The notes beneath the pieces were generated by a model. That model searched no databases. It was not told the DNA's origin and saw only the letters and a program-made list of their open reading frames with translations. Of a DNA stretch of 64,000 nt, positions 33,710 through 44,226 are shown piece by piece (within the stretch, counting starts at the first letter, position 1; each line of letters begins with the position of its first letter). The stretch comes from Diphasiastrum complanatum (Eukaryota; Streptophyta; Lycopodiopsida; Lycopodiales; Lycopodiaceae), in assembly GCA_029204225.1 (NCBI GenBank), contig CM055097.1, forward strand, positions 54,864,320-54,928,319, written 5' to 3'. The translations under genes and the position numbers were made by a program.

Positions 33710-35990
33710 ATGTAAGGATCACCAAGTGAAAATCCTTCAGATCCTGTTGCATGCACCAAAAGGACTATTATGGAGCCAAACCACCCAACCAACAAGAAGT
33801 CGAGAGTCAAACCCCAATCATCTTCTCTCTCGAGCCACAATCATTGAATACAAGAAAGGAGAGAATTTTGACAATTGGAAACTGAAACTAGGTTTTGGAA
33901 ATGGGCAAGTTCCTACATGTTATATAGACTCTAAAGCCTAGAAATATTCCATATAGGATGCCAATTATTAACCAAATGCTTTTGATCTCCTTTTTCATGT
34001 ACTATAAGTAGTCAATCACCATGATACTAGCTCCATATGTCCTATTTAGGGCATCTGGGCTCTCACAAGGTTATTAATTACATTTATGGCCTATTCCATA
34101 ATGGCGAGGCATAACTAATTAACTCGTACACTGGAGTATTGATTATCCAAGTCTAGAATTATGCCAAATCCTATATACAAGACGTGGACGTAACATTCTT
34201 CTCCCCTTAAACATGTTATGTCCTTAAAACAGGAAAAGAAGTTTAGAAACCAATCCTTTAACTTTCACACTTACCCATAGAATCATTACCCTTCATCTAA
34301 ATTCAAATATCAAATAAGTACTTAGAGATAGTATGATTTTCAATTGTTTATCTCTGCTCTAAAGCACTATATCAATCTCAAAATTACATAGTAAGTGATA
34401 AGTTTCCCAATTGGGTCCGATTCTCTCCAATCCAGTACCATCACCTTCATGCAAATTTAGTTTAAATGAACCATTGGGTGAATTATCATCTTACATTGGA
34501 GATCAAAATTCAAAAGTTAAATAAACAAGCAATTATAGTCCAAAAACTATTCACAATTTCTCATAGACAATTCATAAATGCTTCTTGGTAAAAATACCCT
34601 TAGAATATGTTTGTGTCCTATAACAACTAGAGATCTAGGTTGAAAACCGTACACGAGCACTTACCGATTACAATCTGTAGTAGAGTACCATCCACTAAAA
34701 TAAGCAAATTTCCCATAAGTAAAATAACTTATATAATGAAAATGCAAGTGAGACTTATATAATGATGTGAATTATGAAATTTCATTAGAATCATAATTCA
34801 CAAGATTTCAGAACCACACTTTATAATTAAAAGATACTAGAGTATATGTCCTACACAACTCATGAAAGATTTAACCTAGAGCAATACCACATTTAGACCC
34901 TTATTCAGGTCATTCCTAAGTTAACAAATAAATCTCCATAAGAAGATCTGTTAACTCTGCAAGTATTTGTTCTAAACAATACTTGGTCATTTCTTTATAT
35001 TCCCTGACTTATTAAATAGCTCCAGTTACCAAGAATACATAGTAGAATTATACAAGATTAATCATGCATGTATGAAGATAATCTCACTATGACCTAGTAT
35101 ATAAACACATATCATTCTCTGGCAGATTCCTCCAAAATCCACATATGTTACTCATAACTCACTAAGAATCTTGCAACTCAACTACCAAAGAACTCATTCC
35201 TCATGAGTAAATAACATATCTGGAAAATCTCTGAAGTGAATAGTTCGACATACAAAACTTTTTCAACCATCAAACTTTAATAAGAAAATATCTTCACTCA
35301 ATCAATCCACATAAAATCTTAGTATTCCTACCAAGATTAGGTTGATGTATACAGACATTCTTGGAGCCCTACAAGATTAAGATTAGAGCTTTATTCCAAC
35401 CCCGATCCAATCCATAATAAAATGGTACTTGGTAAAACCAATCAGTGGAACTTAATTATAATCTCTATCTCTACTATCCATAGACACGAATAACTTACAA
35501 TTCAATTCTTAAAACTCCTCTAGTTATAGATTATTTGAAATAATTCCTAGAGAATTCCTCTAATTCACTTGGATAGTTCAACCTCTGCACATACTAGTCA
35601 AAAAACCATAAAAAACTGTCAAAATCGAACGATTTCCAACTTTTTCTATGGAGAAAGTTTATAACACTAATCATTAGGCTGAAAGCAATCAAGAATTAGA
35701 GAAGTCACTTACTTGGAGGTCAATTTCACCACTAGGAAGTAAAAATCAAAGAGATATTACCAAAAAATTGGGATAAGCAAAAAAGCAAAAAAATAATTCC
35801 ACCTTCTGATCAATGCAAAGCCAAGTTATGATGCCACTATAAGGATCAACAAGTGAAGATCCTCTAGATCCTGTTGCATGCACCAAAAGGACTAATTTAG
35901 AACCACCCAACCAACTGGAAGTCGAGAGTCACACCCCAATCAGCTTCTCCCCTGAGCCATGGTGATTGAGCACAGAGCCTCCCAGAAACT
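33710..35990 (-). mobile_element. Small non-coding LTR element of the same family
   Basis: The left LTR (about 33710-34190) and right LTR start (35838 to about 35990) share a ~150-bp block around AGATCCTGTTGCATGCACC. A minus-strand polypurine tract follows the left LTR (34191-34209). A degraded primer site, GTTATGATGCCA (35825-35836, 9 of 12 matches to the canonical complement), precedes the right LTR. The 1.65-kb interior has no gag or pol, so the element would depend on proteins from another. Ends and interior resemble 32664-33370. Confidence 0.7.
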
Positions 35991-36479
35991 ATAGACATAA
36001 ATTCTGAAGACATTCCATCTTCTTCATAATCGACACCGGGACATCAACATCAAAATCTACGGTATCAGAAAATTCTACTATTGTAGTAGATAACAAACAT
36101 AAAATTTCATCCTCTTTGTAATAAAAAAAAAACACAAATCAACAATAATAATATATATATCATCATTTATGTAATATTTCAGAAGATCATCAAAGAACTT
36201 ATTCTGTTCAAGGGAGCTTTCTTCTTATTTAGAAAAATGGTAACCAATTTAGGCTTCCCATAGTCTTTCAGTATCAATGTTCATGAAGTCTCTATCACGC
36301 TTAGGGGGGGGGGTTCAATTAGAACAGGGTTGGTGTCCAAACAACGTGGCTCATGGCCTGAGGTGGAAACCTCAACTTTTTTAGTAGATGTTGGTTCAAC
36401 ATCATACAATATTTGGATAGAAAAAAAAAAAACCGATTTGATATTCAATGAATTTGCATTTTCTTTTACAAGAACTACA
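35991..36479. other. No gene recognised
   Basis: AT-rich, with an A run at 36422-36432 and a G run near 36304. It may contain the decayed continuation of the minus-strand frame at 36480-36798. Confidence 0.4.
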
Positions 36480-36798
36480 ACATGTGGAGTTTTTTAACTA
36501 CTCAGAGAGCTTGGTGTATATCCTATCTAGCCTTTGTTTATCTATAAGGGCAAACTGCACAAGATCATTCCAATGCATGAAGGAGAGGGCATCAAAGGAA
36601 ACAACAAGAATGGTAATTAGATCCCTAAATGTAAGGTAATGCTCATAGAATACCTCCGTAATCTATTGAGCGGGCTTGAAGACGTGGAGATATGGACGAA
36701 ATAAGGATTTGATATAATCTATATTACTACCAATACCAAACTCATCAAGGAATTGTGCAAGTGATTCATCCTTGTCAAAATAGGAAGAGGAAGCCATA
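36480..36798 (-). pseudogene. Unrecognised decayed open frame
   Basis: An ATG near 36798 (minus) opens a frame beginning MASSSYFDKDESLAQFLDEF and running about 100 codons. A TAG after ~44 codons and another near the end both fit CAG-to-TAG decay. The composition is protein-like (aromatic and acidic residues, FRPYLHVF, SFMHWNDLVQFAL). I do not recognise the family; a retrotransposon gag N-terminus is possible. Confidence 0.35.
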
Positions 36799-36810
36799 TC
36801 GGCATTGTGA

Positions 36811-36877
36811 TATCGATTCTATGTGACGAGATCATTGTAACTAACAAGTTCTACAAATGGCACACATAGAATCGATA
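36811..36877. repeat. Inverted repeat, 15-bp arms
   Basis: TATCGATTCTATGTG (36811-36825) and its exact complement CACATAGAATCGATA (36863-36877) with a 37-bp loop, just upstream of the decayed frame. Confidence 0.85.
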
Positions 36878-39800
36878 TATGGCTTTTTTTTTTTTTTTTT
36901 TTAAATCACTTCTATGCGAGTGGGTAGGTGAGGGTCAAAAAGTGATGAACTGGGCAAGTACAGATCCGATATTACAAAAATCAAGACAAAACACAAAGAA
37001 AATGGCAAAAAGGCTTGAGTTTTATATCTTTTGCATCGCATGTGCAGTGCCCATGACAAGTGGCACCTTTCTATTGGTCCATTCAACTGACACATGTCGA
37101 TTCATGATTGGGTGAATGAAGTTCACGTGTTAGTCAACAACACATGACAACACCAGATTGGGTCAATGATTTTCCACATGTGAGTCAACGATATCTGCCA
37201 TGTGTCATCATGCGATTTAATAGCTGATTTTTTCACACGTGGCCAAAGTGCGTTTGCACGTGCAAGTGAAGGATGTATAAAATCTTCATCCTTAGGCCAT
37301 TAGATTATATTTTTGTAGTTTTGCAACTAATATCCCTTCTATGCACGATCAAAAGCGCTCCTTCATCACCTTGCCATTATGCCATGCATGAAAATGATAT
37401 TTGTTTGTACATATCAGTTCTGTGTGCAACCAGACTTACTACTCTCACCCTCCATATCCACCCACATACAAAATTGATATGATACACGTTGAGCAGACAT
37501 GCATAGATTTCTTCCGTAGGCCTTCCACATCCATACTAGTGCCCTTCATACCCCCTGTAGAAATGAACTATTTTTCGCAACAGTCTGCATTTTTGCATGC
37601 AATCTTCAACAAGTGAAAAGTACAAGGACTGTGACAAAGTCTTCTACTTAACAATCTGAGCACCCGAGAACAAAAGGTTTTTGTGAGGAATGTGACAACA
37701 GTGTTTGACTCGGCTTTTTGGGCACCCGAGAAATGCGATATTTTTTCAAAAAATGTGAGAACGACATACTGCAGATTTACACAAGATACTGCAAGGAACC
37801 GCCAATCGTCCAAGGCACCGCAAGGAACCACTAGAGTCTAGCCTCGGCCACAATGCGAAGTGGACAAACTGTAGCTTACAAAGAGGACTGACCGAAGGAA
37901 CACCGCAAGTCAACGATTGTGATCAACATGCGACTGCAACCGCACCACAATATCATGCTCACGCACACACGTGAAGGAGATTTTGTACAACTTGTTTACG
38001 TCTTCACACTCCGCCAATAATCAATCTACAGATCTACTACTAGAATTGTTAATGATCTTTTAAAGTATGTTATTAGAATAACATGAGATCATCCAACAAC
38101 TATATAAGGAACTGAGCGAGTAGAGACAACATCTATCAGTATCCATTGTATCAATCGCAAAATCAAAATCAGACAAAGATTAAATGACCAAAATTGGTTT
38201 TCCAGTATCTGACTCCTCAGAGTTAGAGATTTTATAGAGAATAAAAGTATTCAGAACTATAGCAATTACTTGTTTCTGTAAGTAGGATCACGTGCTTTGT
38301 GCGATTGTCTTGTGATCCGATAGTTCTTATTACAACATTTGTTATACATAATCGCTATTGTTCTTATCAGTTGTATTCATGCTTGAGTGCCTCTTACTCT
38401 TTCTCCTCTATTTGCAATAACTCCACAAATGAAGAAATGTATGGCTGTCATAGACACCTAATTGATTCACATTTCTTTATATCAAAATATCAGTAACAGA
38501 GAAGTGCACGGCTGGCTCAGACACCTAATCGTTCTTCTCCTTATGGTTGTCTATGACACCTATACTAAAGTTCAATAAATCAAAACTGCTCTAATTCCGT
38601 TCTCTAAGTAATCCAAACCCTATTATCGCATTTCAACGTGTTCTTTTTTTTGTTGTTGATGGGATCACGACCTTCATTTCCTCTAAGGCCTGATTGTTCA
38701 TTCTGAATCCACACAACACCCAAGAGGACCACTACCTCACAGGCGAAAGCACCGAAGAAAGTCAAACGCATGGAGCTTTCCTCTAATCCCATTCCCATGT
38801 AGATAATGCCAATGTACATAATGTTGTAGGTATTGTCACAAAAATTTTGGATGACCATTTAATAGATCTCGTTTTGGCACTTGATATAGTAGTAATTAAA
38901 CTGACTTTGGATTTTGATCAGTATTTCAAGTTTGAGAAAGATATTTCGGATGCCATAGATGTTGTAGGCATGCCTTTGAAGAGTTCCCATAACCGATTCT
39001 GAAATAGAATCCGGTCTGTAACTATTGTAGTATTCAATTACGAATGACTCTAGGAAGGATTTTTTTCTTGTGAGTTTTTTTTTTTTTGCCCCCTTAAGAG
39101 TAACAATGAACATTTGTGCAGTTGTCTTCTTTATGATTTCTCATCAGCTGTAAAATACCTAATGGTTCCTTATCATGAAAAGCAACTTTATATTCTTACT
39201 TTTTATCACTTTTGATAAGTTCTCTTTGTTTATCACTTCTAGTGTGTTTCTTTTTCAATCTTGTAGTAACCACTGGAGTTTAAACATTATCTCAGTTAAA
39301 GATTAGTTGGTAAAGGCAACTTTCACCCTCACCCCCTCTCTCCTCTCGAAAGATGACAAGAAAGAGAAAATGCAACGAAAATGGAAATAGTAAGCAATTA
39401 GAAAACACAACAAAAAGAGAGAGATATGAGTATAGTGGAATGCAAGGATATTCAAAATTATTTCAAAGTAATCTCTTCCTCTTGTTAAACATGGAAACTA
39501 AGTACAAGATGTATCTTTTTATTCTTGGGGAAGGCCTTGCCCCTGATTTTTTATTGGCTAATTCTACTTGGCAAGCCTTCCTAATCCAAGCCCTTCATGT
39601 AAAGTCTAATAGTTCCATATTGAGAAGGGTGTCCCTCACATGAATAATGTGAGTTCCTTTTGGACTAAGAGGGCCCTCACATGATTCATGTGAGTTTCTC
39701 CTATTGGATCCAAAGCTCAAGTGGAAACCCACTTTTAAAGAGCATCCTGAAATTGTAAATACTTAGATAAATTTTGAAAAATTGAAAAGATACACACAAA

Positions 39801-41108
39801 AGATAAAAGTTTGTTTTCAACCCCTAAGTATTGAAATGGATTTCGATCCTGACCTAGGTTGACGGATCAAATCAACTCGAACCTATTTCGATCCGAAACT
39901 TGTTTTGTTCCGGCACTTATTTCGACTAGCACTTGTTTCGACCTGACACTTGTTTTGATCCAATACTTATTTCGATATTGTCAACTATTCTGACCCATGA
40001 AGCAATTATAGAACGATGTTGATAGTTCATCTACCATGTATATTTTGAATACTATCTACAATGATTGTTATCTAATATAGAACTAATAAAAATGTATAAT
40101 CATACTAACTTGTGCTCAGTCACCGATTCACAATTGTATATATCAATAAGTAGAACATCAATCAGTGGTGGGAAGCAATCAATCAATGATCGAGCATTGA
40201 AGCTTTTTTAAACTTGTGCAACAAAAGTGCGTGCTTCATGCATTTTGTACTCTGATCTATTTAGATCAATTTTGTTTTCAATCAGGAGTGCAATTTTGCC
40301 TCACACTACCGTTACTTCTTGAATTGATGTATTGATTAATCTCACTTCAATCTTACTTGCTATTTGACACACTATCGATCCATTTCTGTTAAGAATCTAG
40401 TTTGAAAAATATTCTTAAAATCCAGTATTTTTTTACTGAAAAGAATTTTAGAATGATTCTTATATTTCTTTGAGTTATGTTAAACGTATACTCTAGTGTC
40501 CTTTAATTATTAAGTACGGTTTGGATTCTAGTGAATTATGATTGATGAATCATAAGAATTTGAGTATTTATGATTGACGAATCATAAATAAATACCTAAT
40601 TAATATCAGCAGATTATAAGAAAATGTAATGATTCTTAGTGTATGTTGAGTAATTTTTTTTTTCTATGAGTCAAAAATTTAGATCAGTATCCACATCTCT
40701 TTACTCCAATGATTTGAGAACATATGTGTCTCACAAGCATTCTCATAAAATAATTGGTTTTACTTGTGGAGAGTTTATTTAAATTAGGGGATGGTATTTT
40801 GCTACAAATTATAGTCTGTAAATGCTTTTGTACAGTTTCCAGACTAGATCTTCGGTTATTATAGGGGACAGACGCTTACTAGCGGACTTGTGGATCATGC
40901 TTACATAAAACTTGTCTCGCACACAGGCGGACTTCTATTCTGTATTTTTGTCTATGATTGCTTACAAGCATCAGACTACATGTGTATCTTTTTGTCAAGT
41001 ATCATCTAGAAAGTATATAGTCGCTCTGTGCAACTCCTAGATTAGAGTAATTAAGCATCCATAACTAATCAAAAATTACAAGAGTGGCAGATTAGCCACG
41101 ACCTAGAG
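36878..41108. other. No gene recognised; probable old LTR and leader DNA
   Basis: A TATATAAGG box near 38100 in LTR-like DNA may be a retroelement promoter. A 17-bp tandem array is at 39886-39986. A twice-repeated palindrome, ATGATTGAYGAATCAT, lies near 40546-40590. The LTR belonging to the primer site at 41109 should end shortly before it, but its edges were not found. Short open frames have no recognisable motifs. Confidence 0.45.
39886..39986. repeat. 17-bp tandem repeat, about six units
   Basis: Units of the form TTTCGACCTGACACTTG start at 39886, 39903, 39920 (16 bp), 39936, 39953 and 39970, with substitutions between units. Confidence 0.8.
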
Positions 41109-41120
41109 TGGTATCAGAGC
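41109..41120 (+). other. Primer-binding site of copia F
   Basis: TGGTATCAGAGC, about 100 bp upstream of a copia-type gag frame. Confidence 0.85.
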
Positions 41121-41222
41121 CTACCTATCTTGTCATAATCTGACATAGCCAAGAAGCTATCAGATCCAAGAGGCCAAGCATTCAAACGAACAATCATCAA
41201 CAAAAGAACAGACTTCAGAAGC

Positions 41223-41890
41223 AATGGCTTCAATCAGCAGCATACAAAGCTGATCTGTACAATTCTTGATTCTTCAGGATCTAACTTTCTACCCTGGAAG
41301 TTAAGACATCATTGATACTCAAGCGTGAAGGTTTATTCCCCTGGGTGGATGGCACAGAGGAGATGCCTACAACATCAGGCAAAGAACTATGCGAGTGGAG
41401 GGAGAAAAATGATAACGCAGTAGCCTTGCTATCTTCATCCATCGAAGATAGTCTCACACTTGACCTGGCTACACTCTCCAAATCTAAGGAGATGTGGGAT
41501 GCATTACTCACGAGATTTCAAACGAAATCAAGAAGTCAAATAATGATGCTGGAATATCAGCTGACAAATTTACAGTGGGATGGGAAAGACCTCACTTCTT
41601 TCATAAGAAAGATGAAGGATCTATTTCTATCACTACATAACTCTGGAGCAGAGAACGTAGTGTCAGCTGAGAAGCAGCTCACCTACCTGTTGAGAGCCTT
41701 ACCCAGATCTTTCCAGATGATGAGAATTTTGCTCACGAAAGATCCTACCATGAACCTCGAAAAGGCAATTGTCGAGATTCGAGAGGAAGTTGAGGCCAGA
41801 GAACACCTTGATCACAAAGATGGCTCTGACCAGGCCCTCTACGACAACAAAGAAAAATCCAATGGGAGAGAAAGAATCAATACAGCACCG
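41223..41890 (+). pseudogene. Copia F gag
   Basis: An ATG at 41223 (MASISSIQ) is followed by frameshifted pieces: LDSSGSNFLPWKLRHH, then ILKREGLFPWVDGT and MWDALLTRFQTKSRSQIMML, with LTSFIRKMKDLFLSL and LLRALPRSFQMM. This is the UBN2-type copia capsid pattern. Around 41885-41905 the sequence changes to a gypsy integrase C-terminus in another frame, so nucleocapsid and pol of this copia are absent. It may be a recombination or deletion junction. Confidence 0.82.
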
Positions 41891-42199
41891 ACTAGGCACT
41901 TTACAAGACCTGGACGAGCACCGAATAGCTGCCCTAAATCACCAAGAAACCCACAAAAGATGCATGAAGGAGATTCATGATTGGAAAATGCGCGATTACT
42001 AGTTCAGACAGGGGCAGTTAGTGTTGTTCTACGACACTAGACACGAGCTGATGCCTCAAAAGTTGGGGCCATGCTGGAACGGTCCATATGTAATAGTGAA
42101 ACTCTATGAAAATAACACGGTTAAGCTAGCCGAGTTTAACGGTGAAATTTTTAAGCACCGAACCAACATAGACAAGATAAAAACTTACCGTAGTTAAAG
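41891..42199 (+). pseudogene. Gypsy H integrase C-terminus
   Basis: LDEHRIAALNHQETHKR, FRQGQLVLFYDTR, LGPCWNGPYVIVKLYENNT and HRTNIDKIKTY match the tail of Athila/Tat-type gypsy integrases (the PNWDGPYVI-like block). One TAG near 42000 interrupts it. No catalytic core is present; copia gag sequence directly precedes it. Confidence 0.8.
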
Positions 42200-42420
42200 A
42201 GAAGTCGAAGTCACCTGTACAGTATGTAACACATTTTCCTATTCACCTTTTCAGGTATCGGAATGATCGACCTAGAGGCATCATGAATACTGGGAACACT
42301 CAGAGAATCAAAAGTAGCCCTAGTGACCTTGTACATATACGGTGAACGGAAGGGTGCGAAAAACCAACACAAAAATTCATAAAATCAAGAAAAATACAAA
42401 AAGGTTATTGTTGGGATATG

Positions 42421-43002
42421 GAACTCACCCATGAACTTGGGACATATACGTTGAAGGTAGATGGGGCCTGCAGACATTCAAATAGAGAAGGTGCCATAGG
42501 AGCAGTATTGTAGAATTCCAATGGGACTGAACTAGCCAGTATAGGAGTCCTATTAGGAAAAGGATTCACGAACAACACTGCCGAATACAAAGCCCTTCTA
42601 ATCGGTCTGCAAATGACCATGCGAGTTGTGCAAACTATAGGCAACCTCCGAATTATGGGGGATTCACAACTCCTAATCCGAGGTATGACTGGCATATACT
42701 GACTCAAAAGCAGGATCTTACAGGCCTATGCAATTGCCATCAACGAATACACTAGAGAGTTTTCCCACATCGAATGGATGCATATTCCACGAGCACAGAA
42801 CCAACATGCTGATAGTCTAGCTGCGATAGCCTACAACCATGATCATTACTGGCAATGCGAGCCAGGTAGGGTAGTCATTTCGCCTATAACCATTGCTGCG
42901 GAGCTATGGACAATCCTAAAAGCCCAAGCATGGTATGGAGTTCGGTGGATCAAAAGTCTGATAAACCAAGTAGGTCTAGAGAATCTCCAACTCCTAGTCC
43001 AA
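42421..43002 (+). pseudogene. Archaeal-type RNase H of gypsy H
   Basis: The frame has LKVDGACRHSNREGAIGAVL, NNTAEYKALLIGLQM, LRIMGDSQLLIRG and HIPRAQNQHADSLAAIAY, the layout of the archaeal-like RNase H known as a second RNase H in the Tat lineage of plant gypsy elements. The four catalytic acids are visible: D at 42460, E at 42583, D at 42661 and D at 42811, all in one frame. TAG at 42511 and TGA at 42700 break it. It lies about 220 bp 3' of an integrase tail, whereas Tat elements as I know them place this domain before integrase. Confidence 0.82.
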
Positions 43003-43225
43003 TTACATCAGTTAATGAGCCATGAACTATCTAGAACTTGTTTTAGGTCACACCATAGTAGCATAACCCATGGGTTAATGCACACGGCCTAAGTACATAG
43101 TAAAACCCTGCCATAGCATAAACCTGATAGATACACACGGAAGGGGAGAGGGGTGTACAGCTTAAAGATTTTTTGTACATTCAACACATTGTATATTCAT
43201 GTAAATAAATGCTAAAACACAGGTG
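43003..43225. other. Spacer with a polypurine-like tract
   Basis: GGAAGGGGAGAGGGG (43139-43153) is followed by TGTACAG, like a polypurine tract and LTR start. However, an open frame begins 72 bp later and no second copy of the sequence is in the window. Confidence 0.4.
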
Positions 43226-44226
43226 ATGGAATTCACTGCTAAAAAGAGAATGGAAGACCCACAAAGCAGTAATCAGCCCGAGCAACGCCATAGAAAACTG
43301 ATGAGGTTTGTACTGAAGGAAGATAGAGGACCGACATAGAAATCCAACGTCTGAAAGAAGAATTGAAGAAACAAAAGAACCTACAAATCAGAGCCACTAA
43401 CGAGCTGGTTAGCACCAATAAGGAGCGAGATACCTGGAAGCAGAAGTACAATGACCTCAAGGAGGCTAGTGAAAGACGGCAGATAAGCCATAGGGAGGGG
43501 TATAAAGGGCAAGAAAAGATCCTAGCCAACACCAAGGTGAAACTAGTTGCAACTGAAACTATCGTAGCCATGCTAGCTAGGCAATTACATGAGTATCAGA
43601 AAAAAGAAGCTGCAAGAGGACCAATCAAGCCTCAGAGTTCCCGCAACCCTTTACCCGCTTACCCTGTACACCGCAAGGAAATTTTGTCGGACACTCTGTT
43701 CTACAAAAATTTTGATGCTTACAGCTTATATCTACCGCCCATGGAGTTTCCGCTAGATATCCAGGTTTTTGAGCTACAGCCATCCACGAGTTCCGCCCTC
43801 ATATTCACATGGCCACTCATCCCAGGTAGTTTTGAAAACTACAAATATTCCTGCGAGATCTTATGTAGGTTCTCAGTTATTGTCGCGCAACAGAAAGATG
43901 ATATCATTAGATTGGCCGGCCACTATGCCTACTGCCTGCAGAATTGGTTATTACAACCTTGGGGCACTAAGACTAAACCCACCAGGATTCACCTTACCAA
44001 ATGGTGGTACAACCCCAATGAGTCCATGGAGTCAGGAGCGGACCTAGCATTGTACCTGCGGATGCGTGACAGAACTTCCAGGGAACGCAAAACCCTAAAT
44101 GAGATGTTTTATTTTAAGTTCCTGGAAGGTGTCGATCCAGCCCTTGTGGATGTGGCAGAAGTGGACCCCAATTACACCGGAGAGTTGAAAAACCAACAGA
44201 CAGAAATGTGCAGGAATGCACTGTAA
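43226..44226 (+). pseudogene. Unrecognised ~330-residue ORF downstream of gypsy H
   Basis: Starts at ATG 43226 (MEFTAKKRMEDPQSSNQPEQ), with one frameshift near 43320-43335, then stays open to 44226. Residues ~35-130 are highly charged and likely coiled coil (EIQRLKEELKKQKN, ERDTWKQKYNDLKEASERRQ). A Pro-rich hinge follows (PIKPQSSRNPLPAYP), then a ~190-residue folded-looking domain rich in Trp, Tyr and Phe (FTWPLIPGSFENYKY, HLTKWWYNPNESMESGADLA, ERKTLNEMFYFKFLEGVDP). No zinc knuckle, protease motif or membrane span. It is probably an accessory ORF of gypsy H or the gag of an adjoining element; I do not recognise the family. Confidence 0.55.

Noticed and set aside
32463-33729. Several ~70-residue frames repeated on both strands
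   Set aside because: They are translations of the LTR-a, LTR-b and LTR-c copies and share identical sequence because the LTRs do.
38604-39113. Two 84-residue minus-strand frames
   Set aside because: No recognised domain, no adjoining exon signals, and poly-T and AT-rich context; chance frames.
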